Translations under genes and position numbers: made by a program
Notes under the pieces: model-generated
Database searches by the model: none
What the model was told of the DNA's origin: nothing
What the model saw: only the letters and a program-made list of their open reading frames with translations
NCBI GenBank assembly: GCA_025057935.1
Contig: JANWUW010000073.1
Coordinates: 1 to 37,544 of the forward strand
From: Thermoflexales bacterium
GTDB lineage: Bacteria > Chloroflexota > Anaerolineae > J036 > Brachytrichaceae
Direction of reading: 5' to 3'
Length of the DNA stretch: 37,544 bases
Shown: in pieces, positions 17,905 through 27,208 of the stretch
How the letters are laid out: the number at the start of each line of letters is the position of its first letter
How positions within the stretch are numbered: the stretch's first letter is position 1

Positions 17905-20900
17905 GTGAGGATTGATCAAGCAACCACTGCCGCGCGGTTTCGTCGTGCGCGCCTTTTCTCTGCGGCGTCGATTTGTCTTGTGCTGATCAGCGGTGCGGCG
18001 CTGTTCGCTGTGCGACAAGCGCAGGCGTTCGAGCAGCGCGGCAAGCCAGCGCACGGCACAGTGCCTCTGCCGGTTTTCGGGGCGGAGCAACTGCGGCTAG
18101 GGGTGAGCGCTGCGTTGGAGCAATACGACCCCGCTACGCTGGACGCGCGCCTCGCTGCGCTTGCAAAGGCAGGTGTGCGCTACGTGCGCCAGGAGTTTCG
18201 CTGGGACGAAATCGAGCCGCGGCGTGGATACTTTGACTGGAGCACGAGTGATCGCATTGTGGATACAGCGCAGCGACATGGGATACAGCTCCTTGCTGTG
18301 CTGTGGACGACGCCGCCGTGGGCGCGCCAACCTTCAGGCAACCTTGAAGCGCCACCGATTGCCACCGCGCCGCCTGCGGATGTGGATGACTTCGCGCGCT
18401 TTGCTGGCGCGTTCGCTGCGCGCTACGATGCCACTGGCGCGATCCTCGCTTATCAGATTTGGGACGAGCCAAACCTCAGCGCCGCGTGGGGCAATGGGCT
18501 GATCAACCCGACCTACTACCTTCAGTTGTTGCGCGCCGCGCGCCGCGCCATTCACGCAGTCAACCCGAATGCGCTGATTGTGCTTGCTGCGCTCGCGCCC
18601 ACTGTTGAGCAAAGCAACGTGAATCTTGCGCCTCAGCTCTTTTTGCTCAAGCTTTATCAGCTCGGCGGGCATCAAGCGTTCGACGTAGTTGCTGCGAAGC
18701 CCTACGGCTTTAGCTTTCCGCCAGACGATCGGCGCGTGGACGCGCAGGTGCTGAACTTTTCGCACGTGATCTTGTTGCGCGAGATGATGGTGGCGCACAA
18801 CGAGGGACACAAGGCAATCTGGGCAACGCAGTTCGGTTGGAACGCACTGCCGACCGGCTGGCAAGGCGAGCCTTCGATCTGGGGGCAAGTGAGCGAGGAA
18901 CAGCAAGCCGAATTCTTGCTGCGCGCAGTGCAACGTGCTGCTACGGAGTGGCACTGGATGGGCGCGATGTTCATCGAGAACCTGCAGCCGCGTCCGCGCG
19001 CCACGGAGCCTAAGCGCGATGCGCGTTGGGGATTCGCACTGCTCAGCTCAGACGGCACGCCTCGCCTCGCATATCGCCAATTGTCGCAGCTCGTTGCTGC
19101 TGCTGAAGCCGCTCCGCGCCCGCAACTTTTCGCCGCTTGCCGCTCGCCGCAAAGCTTGTATCGCGCGCTCAACCTCGACAACGTGATCACTGCAATGCCT
19201 GAGGTGTTGGCGTCCAAGCCTGACTGCCAAGCGCCGAATCCGCGTGCCTCTTTCAGCGAGGGATGGCGCTTCGATCAGCTCGGCGCGGATACGCCCGATC
19301 GCCCTGATGCGCGGGTTGTCTTCCGTTTTCATGGCGACGCGCTGGCGTTGATCGTGCGCCGCGGCAACTATCGTGCTTATACCTTTGTCAGCGTGGACGG
19401 CAAGCCTGCGAATCGCCTGCCGCAAGAGGCGCGAGGCGCTTACCTTGTGATGACCTCGCCTGGCTTGTATCCAGTGATCGAGGCAATCCGTGTTGCGGAC
19501 GGGCTGGGCGCAGGAGAGCACACTGCCGAGTTGCACGTGGATCGGGGCTGGAATCAGTGGGCGTTGATCGGGTGGTCGCCGTTGCCGCGCGAGGATGCGC
19601 CGCCGTGGGCGGTGATCCAGTTTGTGCTAATTGCTGCTCTAGTGATGGGCTTGGGCGCGGCAGTGTGGAGTGTGCCTCGCGCGCGCTGGGGCGAAGTTGC
19701 TCACGCAATCGCAGCACATGTGCGCAATGCGGCAGCATGGCGCGTGTTCAGCACTGGGGCAGGCTTCAGCGCATTGGCTTGGGGGGCAAGCGCGATCGCC
19801 TGGGCGCAGCACGCAGCCACGGCGTATCAAAACTTGAATCTTGGGGCGCAGGTGGTTTTGCCAGCTCTGGCTTCTGCGCTGGTTGTGTGGGCGCCTGCCA
19901 TGCTGATCTCCGTCGTGGCGTTGACAGTGCTGCTTGCACTCATTGCGCTGCGGCTGGAGGTCGGCTTGTTGCTGCTCGCGTTCTTCGTGCCGTTTTATCT
20001 CGTGCCGCAGCGCTTGTTTGAGCGCGCTTTTGCGATGGTGGAACTGCTAGTGCTGTGGTGTGCAGTGGTGTGGGGGATGCAGCTCGCGCGCCGCGTTTGG
20101 CAGGACTGGCGCGCAGGGGCGCTGCGCTTGTCTTGGCGCACGTTGACGCTTTTCGACTGGAGCGTGATCGCACTCGTCGTGGTGTCAGCGCTCTCGACCA
20201 CACAAGCCGCGTTCCGCGTTGAGGCGCTGCGCGAGTTGCGTTTGGTGATCATCGAGCCGGCGGTCGCTTACGCTGTGTTGCGCACAGGAGCGTGGCTGCA
20301 TCCCGACCGCAGCAAACACGTGCGCGATGCTGCGTTGAGCGGCTTTGTGCTTGGCGCTGCGGCTATTGCGCTGATTGGTTTGTTCAACTATGCGCGCGGC
20401 GAGACGTTTGCGGCTGAGTTCGGCTTGCCACGCATCAAGAGCGTGTTCGGCTCTCCGAACAACGATGCGCTGTTTTTGGAGCGCGCGCTTCCGTTCGCGA
20501 TGAGCGCTGCGCTTTTCGGAGTGGGCTGGCGGCGATGGTTGAGCGGGCTCGCGGCAGGCGCGATCGCCCTCGCGATTGTGCTCAGCTTATCGCGTGGCGC
20601 GCTGCTGCTCGGGGTGCCGCTGATGGCGGCGAGCATGGCGCTGACAATCGGCGGTCGCTGGCGTTGGTTGGGCGCGGTGGTGATAGCGGGCATGATCTTG
20701 GGAGTGATCGTCCTGACCAGTGGAGCGCTAACGCCGTGGTTGGCAGAGACGCGCTTTGCGCGTTTGGCGACAGCGTTTGACGTGCAGCGCAGCACGGGCT
20801 TCTTCCGCCTCAATGTGTGGCAAAGCGCGTTGACGATGTGGCGCGATCACTTTTGGCTTGGCGTCGGACCCGACAATTTCCTCTACGCCTACCGCAGCTT

Positions 20901-21246
20901 CTACATCTTGCCAGTTGCGTGGCAAGAACCGAACCTTTCGCATCCTCACAACGTGGTGTTGGACTTTGCCGCTCGCCTAGGGGTGTTCGGCTTGTTGGCG
21001 GGTGCTGGGTTGGTGGTGGGCTACTTGTGTTTGATTCACGCGGTGCGCGAGCATGACCGTTTGCTCGCTGTGGGCTGCGCTGGCTTGCTTGGCGCCATGC
21101 TGGGGCACGGCTTGGTTGACCATGCGTTCTTCCTTGTTGAGCTTGCCTATGCCTTCATGCTCACGGCGGCGGCAATGCAAGTGAGTGCCGTATCTCTTGC
21201 AGACTGCGGCGCACGTGCGCGCTCTGCCTATAATCCTCGCTTGTGA
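17905..21246 (+). CDS. Fusion: clan-A glycosidase-like domain plus O-antigen-ligase-type membrane domain
   Basis: This 1113-residue protein starts at GTG 17905 with a signal or anchor helix (SAASICLVLISGAALFAV). Residues about 60-420 are a TIM-barrel glycoside-hydrolase-like domain: VRYVRQEFRWDEIEPRRG, YQIWDEPN with acid/base candidate Glu188, VVAAKPYGF, and WATQFGWNAL where the nucleophile is expected but Gln309 stands. A beta-sandwich-like part (about 445-570) follows. The remainder has many membrane helices with Wzy/WaaL-type features (FGSPNNDALFLERALPFA, NVWQSALTMWRDHFWLGVGPDNF, SHPHNVVLDFAARLG). It may polymerise or ligate surface glycans, with the outer domain binding them. The stop overlaps the next start (GTGA). 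Catalysis by the glycosidase domain is doubtful. Confidence 0.85.
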   Translation: MRIDQATTAARFRRARLFSAASICLVLISGAALFAVRQAQAFEQRGKPAHGTVPLPVFGAEQLRLGVSAALEQYDPATLDARLAALAKAGVRYVRQEFRWDEIEPRRGYFDWSTSDRIVDTAQRHGIQLLAVLWTTPPWARQPSGNLEAPPIATAPPADVDDFARFAGAFAARYDATGAILAYQIWDEPNLSAAWGNGLINPTYYLQLLRAARRAIHAVNPNALIVLAALAPTVEQSNVNLAPQLFLLKLYQLGGHQAFDVVAAKPYGFSFPPDDRRVDAQVLNFSHVILLREMMVAHNEGHKAIWATQFGWNALPTGWQGEPSIWGQVSEEQQAEFLLRAVQRAATEWHWMGAMFIENLQPRPRATEPKRDARWGFALLSSDGTPRLAYRQLSQLVAAAEAAPRPQLFAACRSPQSLYRALNLDNVITAMPEVLASKPDCQAPNPRASFSEGWRFDQLGADTPDRPDARVVFRFHGDALALIVRRGNYRAYTFVSVDGKPANRLPQEARGAYLVMTSPGLYPVIEAIRVADGLGAGEHTAELHVDRGWNQWALIGWSPLPREDAPPWAVIQFVLIAALVMGLGAAVWSVPRARWGEVAHAIAAHVRNAAAWRVFSTGAGFSALAWGASAIAWAQHAATAYQNLNLGAQVVLPALASALVVWAPAMLISVVALTVLLALIALRLEVGLLLLAFFVPFYLVPQRLFERAFAMVELLVLWCAVVWGMQLARRVWQDWRAGALRLSWRTLTLFDWSVIALVVVSALSTTQAAFRVEALRELRLVIIEPAVAYAVLRTGAWLHPDRSKHVRDAALSGFVLGAAAIALIGLFNYARGETFAAEFGLPRIKSVFGSPNNDALFLERALPFAMSAALFGVGWRRWLSGLAAGAIALAIVLSLSRGALLLGVPLMAASMALTIGGRWRWLGAVVIAGMILGVIVLTSGALTPWLAETRFARLATAFDVQRSTGFFRLNVWQSALTMWRDHFWLGVGPDNFLYAYRSFYILPVAWQEPNLSHPHNVVLDFAARLGVFGLLAGAGLVVGYLCLIHAVREHDRLLAVGCAGLLGAMLGHGLVDHAFFLVELAYAFMLTAAAMQVSAVSLADCGARARSAYNPRL

Positions 21247-23966
21247 CGCAAGGGCGGGCTTGGGCGCTGTTACGGCTGGGGCGTGCACTGGGCTTGGGCG
21301 GCATTATCGCGTTGGCGCTCACGCAGCCGTTGCCGCGAGTCGCTGCGCAGTCTCTCAACGCTGAGCTGCCGCAGCGCCGTGTGGTGCTTGCTGACGTGCC
21401 CAATGACTTTCTGCCCCGAGCTTACAACGTATGGGCGTGCGCGTGCGATACTGACGGCTGTTGGCCCGGCTGCTTCACTGTCGCCTCGGCAAATGTGTTG
21501 AAGTTCTGGGCGCTGCGTGGCTACAGCCTGCTTTGGGATGGCGACGAGCTGGGCACGCTGCAGCGCTTGCGCGATCACTTCCCCAACCTGTTTTGCTACA
21601 ACAACCGCGACGACGACGGCAAGCCTAGCGACAGCGGCTACGACGTCTTTGACGTCGTGTTCGGTTTGCGCCGCTTCATCGAAGCGCGCGGCTATGCATT
21701 CGAGGTTCAGCCTGTGCCTAACCCTACTTTTGCCCAGATCGTCGCTGAGATTGACGCTGGGCGCCCCATCATCGGCGCATTTGGCATTTCGCCTTGGGGC
21801 AGCCACGCCGGCACTATCGTCGGCTACGACACCACAGGCGCTCAGCCACGCTTCCTCGTTCGTCCGCACTGGGTCAATCAGCCAGACGCTGAGCTTGTTT
21901 GGGGGCAAGGGTATCGCGACCTCAGTTTGATCATTTTGCGTCCCCGCGAGGGCAGCGACGGTCCTCTTGCGCTTCAGCAATATGAAGTCGTGGTGGACGA
22001 TGCGGATCCTGGCGCCAGCTTCACTGGCGATTGGCAATCGTGGACAACGGGTCTTGGCAGCACGGCGCGTTACACCCTTGCTGCTGATCCAGTGCATACA
22101 GCACGCCAAGAGGAAACTGCAAGCTTTACATGGACGCCGACGCTGCCCTTCGATGGCTTGTGGGAGGTTTCAGCATGGGTGCCGCGCGAGGACAACAGCA
22201 AGGAAGCCACATGGGTTGCAACATACCACATCGTTCACGCGGAGGGAATGCACCTTGTGCGCCGGTCGCAGCAACATGCGACGAGAGGTTGGATGTCGCT
22301 CGGGGTGTATCCGTTCGCGCGTGGCTTGCCCGCGCGCGTGCGCTTGACCAACCTCACTGGCGAAGAGGTGCAGCGCACAGTGTGGGCTGACGCGGTGAAG
22401 TTCACCTGGCGCGCGCCGTTGGTTGTGCAGGACGAGGCGGGTGAGTTGCCCCCGGCGCTTGTCGTTGCTGGACGGCGATACCTCATCCCTGACCCCCAAA
22501 CGTTCGAGGCACTGCGCCTAGATCGCGCGTGGGTGCGCAAGTTGCCCGCGCTGGCGCTTGCGCAGTATCCACTTGCCGGACGATTGCCCTCAGTGATGGC
22601 GCGCTGGGTGGGCGTGTTCTACAACAACACCTTGCTCTCGCCGCCGATGGTGGCAGTGGACGAAGCGCGAGCGCTGCGCTTCCATTGGGAGGGGCAATCG
22701 CCAACTGCTGGCGTCGGCGCGCGCGACTTTTCAGTGCGCTGGACGCGCTACTTCGCGCTTGCTGAGGGTGAGCATCCGATCCGCGTCGAAGCGCTTGGCG
22801 GTGTGCGCGTGTGGGTCAATGGTCAGTTGGTGATCAGCGCGTGGGACGCGCCGACTGACCTTCTCGTTGCTCACGAGAAGACAGTAAACCTGCCTGCGGG
22901 GCTGCATCGCGTGGACGTGGAGTTTGTTGCTCGCGGCGATCGCGCACAACTGCGCTTTGGAAACTTGCCGCCAAACGCGCCCATCGCGGCTATGCCGGCA
23001 ATCACGTGGACAAATGCGCCTACTGTGACGCTCATGTGGCATGATGCTGGCGACCCAGACGAAGTGAGCGACGGCAAGGCGCTGCGCTTCTTCGCCACGC
23101 TTTGGCACGAGAGCGGCTGGCGTGCCCAGAGCGGTTGGATCACAGAGACGCGCTGGACGGCGGCGTTGCCGCTAGAAGGTCGCTATCAATGGCACGTGAT
23201 CGCCACAGATGGGCTTGCTAACAGTGCGCCCAGCACGACGCAGAGCTTCATTGTGGATCGCCGCATGCCTTGGGCGCAAATGCAGGCTGCGCTTACTGCA
23301 AAGGTTGCCGACGAGGCAGTGCCGCTCACGCCGATCGATGCGCTGCGGCTGATCACGGATGTGCAAGGAAATGCCATCGTGGCGGCAACAAGTGAAGCGG
23401 TGTTGCCCTCGGTTGAAGAAGCCCAAGTCGTCTCTGCGCAGCGAGCGCTCAGCGAGCGCTTTGGGCGCTTGCCTGCTGTGGTGCTGCGCTGGTGGGGAAG
23501 CGATGTGCCGCATGACCCGCCCTTGCTGACTTACGATGTGCAGGCACGCGAGATCATCCGTGCGCGCACACACTATACACTCACCACCGAGCAGCATGTC
23601 GTCACGCGCACCAGCTACGAGCTGGTGCTCGAGGGCGCGCGCGAGATCACGGTTCCCGTTGTGGTCACTGAAGTAGTAGAGCTTCCCGCTGTTGTGCCGA
23701 TTGTGGATTTTGTGCCCATCCCTAATGCTGAATGGGTCACCATCGCCAGCGGTCTGCGCGTGACCGAGACGCTCTTCATCGGGAGACCTGGCAGCACGTA
23801 CGAGTTTCGCGTCCGCGCCACTGATGCAGCCGGCAACACGCAGCCCTGGCACGACGGCTACGCCGTGCGTGCTGAGATCGATCCGCGCACGGTGCTGCGA
23901 ACGCTCTTCCTGCCACTGATGTACAGCAGCGCAACCACAGCGACACCACCACGTATTTCTGAATAG
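21243..23966 (+). CDS. Secreted multidomain protein: C39-like peptidase, golvesin-like and PA14-like domains
   Basis: The 907-residue protein starts at GTG 21243, overlapping the upstream stop by 4 nt. A signal peptide (GLGGIIALALTQPLPRVAAQ) is followed by a papain-like domain of the C39 type: Cys77 in PGCFTVASANVLKFW is the likely nucleophile, and GSHAGTIVGYD supplies the His. Next is a golvesin-like beta domain (about 240-390: FTGDWQSW, FDGLWEVSAWVP, WADAVKFTW). A PA14-like domain follows (about 450-580: RWTRYFALAEGEHPIRVEALGG with VRVWVNGQLV), then fibronectin-like repeats and a hydrophobic end (TLFLPLMYSS). It may bind or process cell-surface material. The coupling to the glycosidase-ligase fusion suggests a joint role. 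No obvious sorting signal was identified. Confidence 0.85.
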   Translation: MTQGRAWALLRLGRALGLGGIIALALTQPLPRVAAQSLNAELPQRRVVLADVPNDFLPRAYNVWACACDTDGCWPGCFTVASANVLKFWALRGYSLLWDGDELGTLQRLRDHFPNLFCYNNRDDDGKPSDSGYDVFDVVFGLRRFIEARGYAFEVQPVPNPTFAQIVAEIDAGRPIIGAFGISPWGSHAGTIVGYDTTGAQPRFLVRPHWVNQPDAELVWGQGYRDLSLIILRPREGSDGPLALQQYEVVVDDADPGASFTGDWQSWTTGLGSTARYTLAADPVHTARQEETASFTWTPTLPFDGLWEVSAWVPREDNSKEATWVATYHIVHAEGMHLVRRSQQHATRGWMSLGVYPFARGLPARVRLTNLTGEEVQRTVWADAVKFTWRAPLVVQDEAGELPPALVVAGRRYLIPDPQTFEALRLDRAWVRKLPALALAQYPLAGRLPSVMARWVGVFYNNTLLSPPMVAVDEARALRFHWEGQSPTAGVGARDFSVRWTRYFALAEGEHPIRVEALGGVRVWVNGQLVISAWDAPTDLLVAHEKTVNLPAGLHRVDVEFVARGDRAQLRFGNLPPNAPIAAMPAITWTNAPTVTLMWHDAGDPDEVSDGKALRFFATLWHESGWRAQSGWITETRWTAALPLEGRYQWHVIATDGLANSAPSTTQSFIVDRRMPWAQMQAALTAKVADEAVPLTPIDALRLITDVQGNAIVAATSEAVLPSVEEAQVVSAQRALSERFGRLPAVVLRWWGSDVPHDPPLLTYDVQAREIIRARTHYTLTTEQHVVTRTSYELVLEGAREITVPVVVTEVVELPAVVPIVDFVPIPNAEWVTIASGLRVTETLFIGRPGSTYEFRVRATDAAGNTQPWHDGYAVRAEIDPRTVLRTLFLPLMYSSATTATPPRISE

Positions 23967-23968
23967 CG

Positions 23969-24292
23969 ATGCAGCAACAGTCTCCTCTCCCTGTTTATCC
24001 GCCTGCACCGCAGACCAATCCTTGGGCGATTGTGAGCTTGATCGCCAGCATTCTGGCGTGGCTGGGCTTGTTTGGCGTTGGCGGCATCGTTGGCATCATC
24101 ACTGGCTTCATCGCGCGACGTGAGATCGCAGCAAGCGGCGGCGCGCAGACCGGTGATGAACTTGCCATCGCTGGGATCGCGCTCGGTGCGCTGAACATCT
24201 TGACCACGTGCATCGGCGCGCTATGCGTGGCTGCGTTGTTTGTGCTGTTGTTCGGTGCCTCAGTGATCTCGCTGCCGTTCATCTCCGACTAG
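23969..24292 (+). CDS. Small DUF4190-type membrane protein
   Basis: The protein has 107 residues. A Pro/Gln-rich head (QQQSPLPVYPPAPQTNPWA) is followed by two hydrophobic hairpins: IVSLIASILAWLGLFGVGGIVGIITGF, then a short polar loop ARREIAASGGAQTGDELAIAGIALGAL, then a C-terminal helix rich in Leu, Ala and Val. The pattern NPWAIVSLI...GxARREI...GxxLAIAGIxLG is that of the DUF4190 family, whose function is unknown. ATG 23969 is two bases after the stop of the C39-like gene, suggesting co-transcription. A membrane location is clear; nothing else can be said. Confidence 0.85.
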   Translation: MQQQSPLPVYPPAPQTNPWAIVSLIASILAWLGLFGVGGIVGIITGFIARREIAASGGAQTGDELAIAGIALGALNILTTCIGALCVAALFVLLFGASVISLPFISD

Positions 24293-24313
24293 CCGCATAT
24301 ACTTGCGCGGCTA

Positions 24314-25261
24314 ATGCCGAGACAAACGTTATTCGCCAATCTCGCCATCCTTGGTGTGGCGATCATTTGGGGTGGGACGTTTCCTCTCGTGAAGGACGGC
24401 GCTGCCACGGTTTCGGCTGCGGGGTTTGTGGCGCTGCGCATGGGCATTGCTGTGTTGGCGCTGTTGCCGCTTGCATGGCGTGGGTTACGTGCTTTGCCGC
24501 TGCGTTGGGTTGTGTATGCCTCTCTGTGCGGGCTGGTGCTCGGCGTAGGCTATGTGCTGCAAGTGGCTGGGCTGCAGCTCATCGCGCCGGGACGCGCAGC
24601 ATTCATCACCGGCTTCTACGGGCCGCTCACGCCTGTGCTGGCTGCACTTGTTGGTCGCCAAGCGCTCACCAAGCCGACCTTACTTGCGATGTTGTTGGCA
24701 CTGCTTGGGCTCGGCGGTCTGTTCTGGGAAGACCTTTCGTTTAACGTCAGCTTTGGAGATGCGCTGGTGTTGCTCGCAGCAGTAGCGTGGGCAGCGCAGA
24801 TCGTCATGGTGAGCTTCTTTCGCCGCGATCTCGACCCAGCCGCGATGGCACTAGTGCAGTCGCTCGCGTGTGGGCTGGGCGCGTGGGCGGCTGATAGCCT
24901 AAGCGGCGCGCCTACCAATGTTCTCGCACTTTCGGGTCTGACGTGGTTTGCTGCGGCGTTCACAGGCGTCTTTTGCACGGCACTAGCGTTTGCAGTGCAA
25001 GCTTGGGCACAGCGCCATACGCCGCCTGCTGTGGCAGGCCTGATCTTCTGCACAGAGCCTGTGTGGGGCATGTTAGCGGGCGCGCTCTTCTCCGCCGAAA
25101 CCTTTACCTTCACTGCTTTGGTCGGCAGCGTATTGTTGTTGCTCGGCATGATGACGCCCGACGCGGCGACGCTTCTTGCGCAGCGAGGGCAGCGAGTGGG
25201 TCGCGCCCAGCCTAAGCCTTGTGTGGCGTGCGCCGCTGAGCAAACTGTGCAAAGAACGTGA
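24314..25261 (+). CDS. EamA-family (DMT) transporter
   Basis: The 315-residue protein has about ten hydrophobic segments in two EamA repeats, the layout of the drug/metabolite transporter superfamily. Visible marks are the N-terminal ILGVAIIWGGTFPLVKDGA, the end of repeat 1 (GRAAFITGFYGPLTPVLAALVG) and the end of repeat 2 (PPAVAGLIFCTEPVWGMLAGALF). This class exports small metabolites such as amino acids or purines, but the substrate is unknown. The last 30 or so residues are polar with two Cys and are encoded partly antisense to the end of the acetoacetyl-CoA synthetase gene: the two convergent genes overlap by 50 nt. Confidence 0.92.
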   Translation: MPRQTLFANLAILGVAIIWGGTFPLVKDGAATVSAAGFVALRMGIAVLALLPLAWRGLRALPLRWVVYASLCGLVLGVGYVLQVAGLQLIAPGRAAFITGFYGPLTPVLAALVGRQALTKPTLLAMLLALLGLGGLFWEDLSFNVSFGDALVLLAAVAWAAQIVMVSFFRRDLDPAAMALVQSLACGLGAWAADSLSGAPTNVLALSGLTWFAAAFTGVFCTALAFAVQAWAQRHTPPAVAGLIFCTEPVWGMLAGALFSAETFTFTALVGSVLLLLGMMTPDAATLLAQRGQRVGRAQPKPCVACAAEQTVQRT

Positions 25262-27203
25262 GCGCTTCCGGGTTAGCCGTCGAGCCAAGGTTTGCTGCTT
25301 TTTCTAGGGGCACGCCAAGCAGCAAGCGCTTGACAGGCACTTCCATCTTCTTGCCGTTCAGCGTGCGCGGCACGTCGGGCACGGCGATGATTTCGTCGGG
25401 GACATAGCGCGGCGAGAGCTGCTCGCGGATCGCTTTGCGGATGGCGTTGCGAAGCGCATCGTCCAAGGTGACGTTGGGGCGCGTTACAACGAACAGCAGC
25501 ATGACTGCTTCGCCTCCCTGCCTCTCGAGGTCAATCACGAGTGCTTCCTGCACCTCAGGCAGCGCCTCGACTACACGGTAGATCTCGCTTGTGCCAATGC
25601 GCACACCGTGGCGCTTGAGGGTTGCATCGCTTCGCCCATGGATGACCACACCCCCGCTTTCGGTGATCGTTGCCCAGTCGCCGTGGCGCCATACGCCGGG
25701 GTAAACCTCAAAATAGCTCTCGCGGTAACGTCGAAAGTCGGGGTCGTTCCAGAAGTAAATCGGCATCGAAGGCAATGGCTGGCACACCACTAATTCGCCC
25801 ATGCTGCCTACGATTGGCTTGCCCTGATCGTCGAACACCTGCACGTCGGCGCCCAAGAAGCGGCATTGCATCTCGCCCGCGCGCACAGGCAACCAGGGAC
25901 ATCCGCCGACAAACGCAGTGCACACATCGGTGCCGCCGCTGATCGGCGCCAACCACACCTCACGCTTTACATGCTCATACACCCATCGAAACCCCTCGAC
26001 ACTCAGCGGCGAACCTGTTGAGCCAACGCTGCGCAGCGCGCTCAGGTTGCAGGCACGTCCTGGCTCGACGCCTGCTTTCATGCAGGCAGTGATGAAGGCG
26101 GCGCTGGTGCCGAAGAGGGTCATTTCGGTTTGCTCAGCGAAGCGCCAGAGCGCGAGCATGTCCTCCAGCGCCGGGCTGCCGTCGTAGAGCAGGATGGTGC
26201 TGCCCAGCAGCAGACCGCTGACTAGGAAATTCCACATCATCCAGCCGGTGGTCGTGAACCAGAAGAAGCGATCCTCGGGTTTCAGGTCGAGGTGCAGCGC
26301 TAATGCCTTGAGGTGCTCCAGCAAGATGCCGCCGTGCGACTGCACAATTGGCTTAGGCAAGCCAGTAGTGCCAGAAGAGTAGAGCACCCACAGTGGATGA
26401 TCAAACGGCAGCGGCTCGAAGGAAAGCGACGGCGGATCGGTGAATTGGGCGAGCACTTCATCCCAACGCGTCTCAGGCACGCGCACATTAAAGGGCGCGT
26501 CGTCGGCATGCAGGTAAGGCACGCGCACTACATGCTGCAGACCCGGCAGCGCGCCGATGATCTCGGCGACCAGCGCCCGCCGGTCAAACGGCTTGCCGTT
26601 GTACAGATAGCCGTCCACTGCGAGCAGCACGCGCGGCTCGATCTGTCGGAAGCGGTCCAACGCAGCCACTGCGCCGAGGTCGGGCGCGCAGCTCGACCAG
26701 ATCGCCCCAATGCTCGCGCAGGCGAGGAAAGCGATCACCGCCTCAGGGATGTTCGGCATGTACGCAGCAACGCGATCGCCGCTGCGCACTCCGATCGCAC
26801 GCAGCCATGCTGCAAAGCGCGCCACGTCGTTGCGCAGGGCGCTCCAACTGATGGAAACCGTAGCTGGGCGGTGAGTGGTGGTCTCGGTGTGCGCGATCAA
26901 CGCTGGCTGAGCGTCGCGCGCATGGCGAAAGGCGTGGGCAGCGTAGTTGAGCCGCGCACCGGGAAACCAGACGGCGCCAGGCATTTCGCGGCGCATTAAC
27001 ACGCGCGTGTAGGGTTGTGCCGCCTGCACATCGAAATACTCCCAGATGCTCGCCCAAAACGTCTCGAGATCGGACACTGACCAACGCCAAAGCACGTCAT
27101 AGCTCTCGAAGCGCAAACCTAAACGTTGCTCGAGCCAGCGCGCGTAAGCAGTGAGGTTGCTCTGCGCGATGAACTGCGCTGAGGGCTGCCACAGGATCGT
27201 CAT
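25212..27203 (-). CDS. aacS: Acetoacetyl-CoA synthetase
   Basis: This ANL-superfamily enzyme activates acetoacetate with ATP and CoA to acetoacetyl-CoA. Its 663 residues include the AacS-type N-terminus (LWRWSVSDLETFWASIWEYF, MPGAVWFPGARLNYA), the P-loop YSSGTTGLPKPI, FWFTTTGWMMWN, the ISGGTD region, GDWATITESGGVVIHGRSDATLKRHGVRIG with the hinge Asp, and the C-terminal catalytic Lys in RTLNGKKMEVPVK. AacS, rather than acetyl-CoA synthetase, is favoured by the RFFWFTTTGWMMWN and LKRHGVRIGTSEIYR blocks. The start is ATG 27203 or GTG 27212; the GTG overlaps the trpS stop (GTGA). No clear ribosome site exists for either. It probably shares a transcript with trpS. Confidence 0.93.
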   Translation of the reverse strand: MTILWQPSAQFIAQSNLTAYARWLEQRLGLRFESYDVLWRWSVSDLETFWASIWEYFDVQAAQPYTRVLMRREMPGAVWFPGARLNYAAHAFRHARDAQPALIAHTETTTHRPATVSISWSALRNDVARFAAWLRAIGVRSGDRVAAYMPNIPEAVIAFLACASIGAIWSSCAPDLGAVAALDRFRQIEPRVLLAVDGYLYNGKPFDRRALVAEIIGALPGLQHVVRVPYLHADDAPFNVRVPETRWDEVLAQFTDPPSLSFEPLPFDHPLWVLYSSGTTGLPKPIVQSHGGILLEHLKALALHLDLKPEDRFFWFTTTGWMMWNFLVSGLLLGSTILLYDGSPALEDMLALWRFAEQTEMTLFGTSAAFITACMKAGVEPGRACNLSALRSVGSTGSPLSVEGFRWVYEHVKREVWLAPISGGTDVCTAFVGGCPWLPVRAGEMQCRFLGADVQVFDDQGKPIVGSMGELVVCQPLPSMPIYFWNDPDFRRYRESYFEVYPGVWRHGDWATITESGGVVIHGRSDATLKRHGVRIGTSEIYRVVEALPEVQEALVIDLERQGGEAVMLLFVVTRPNVTLDDALRNAIRKAIREQLSPRYVPDEIIAVPDVPRTLNGKKMEVPVKRLLLGVPLEKAANLGSTANPEALTFFAQFAQRRTPHKA

Positions 27204-27208
27204 GGCGT

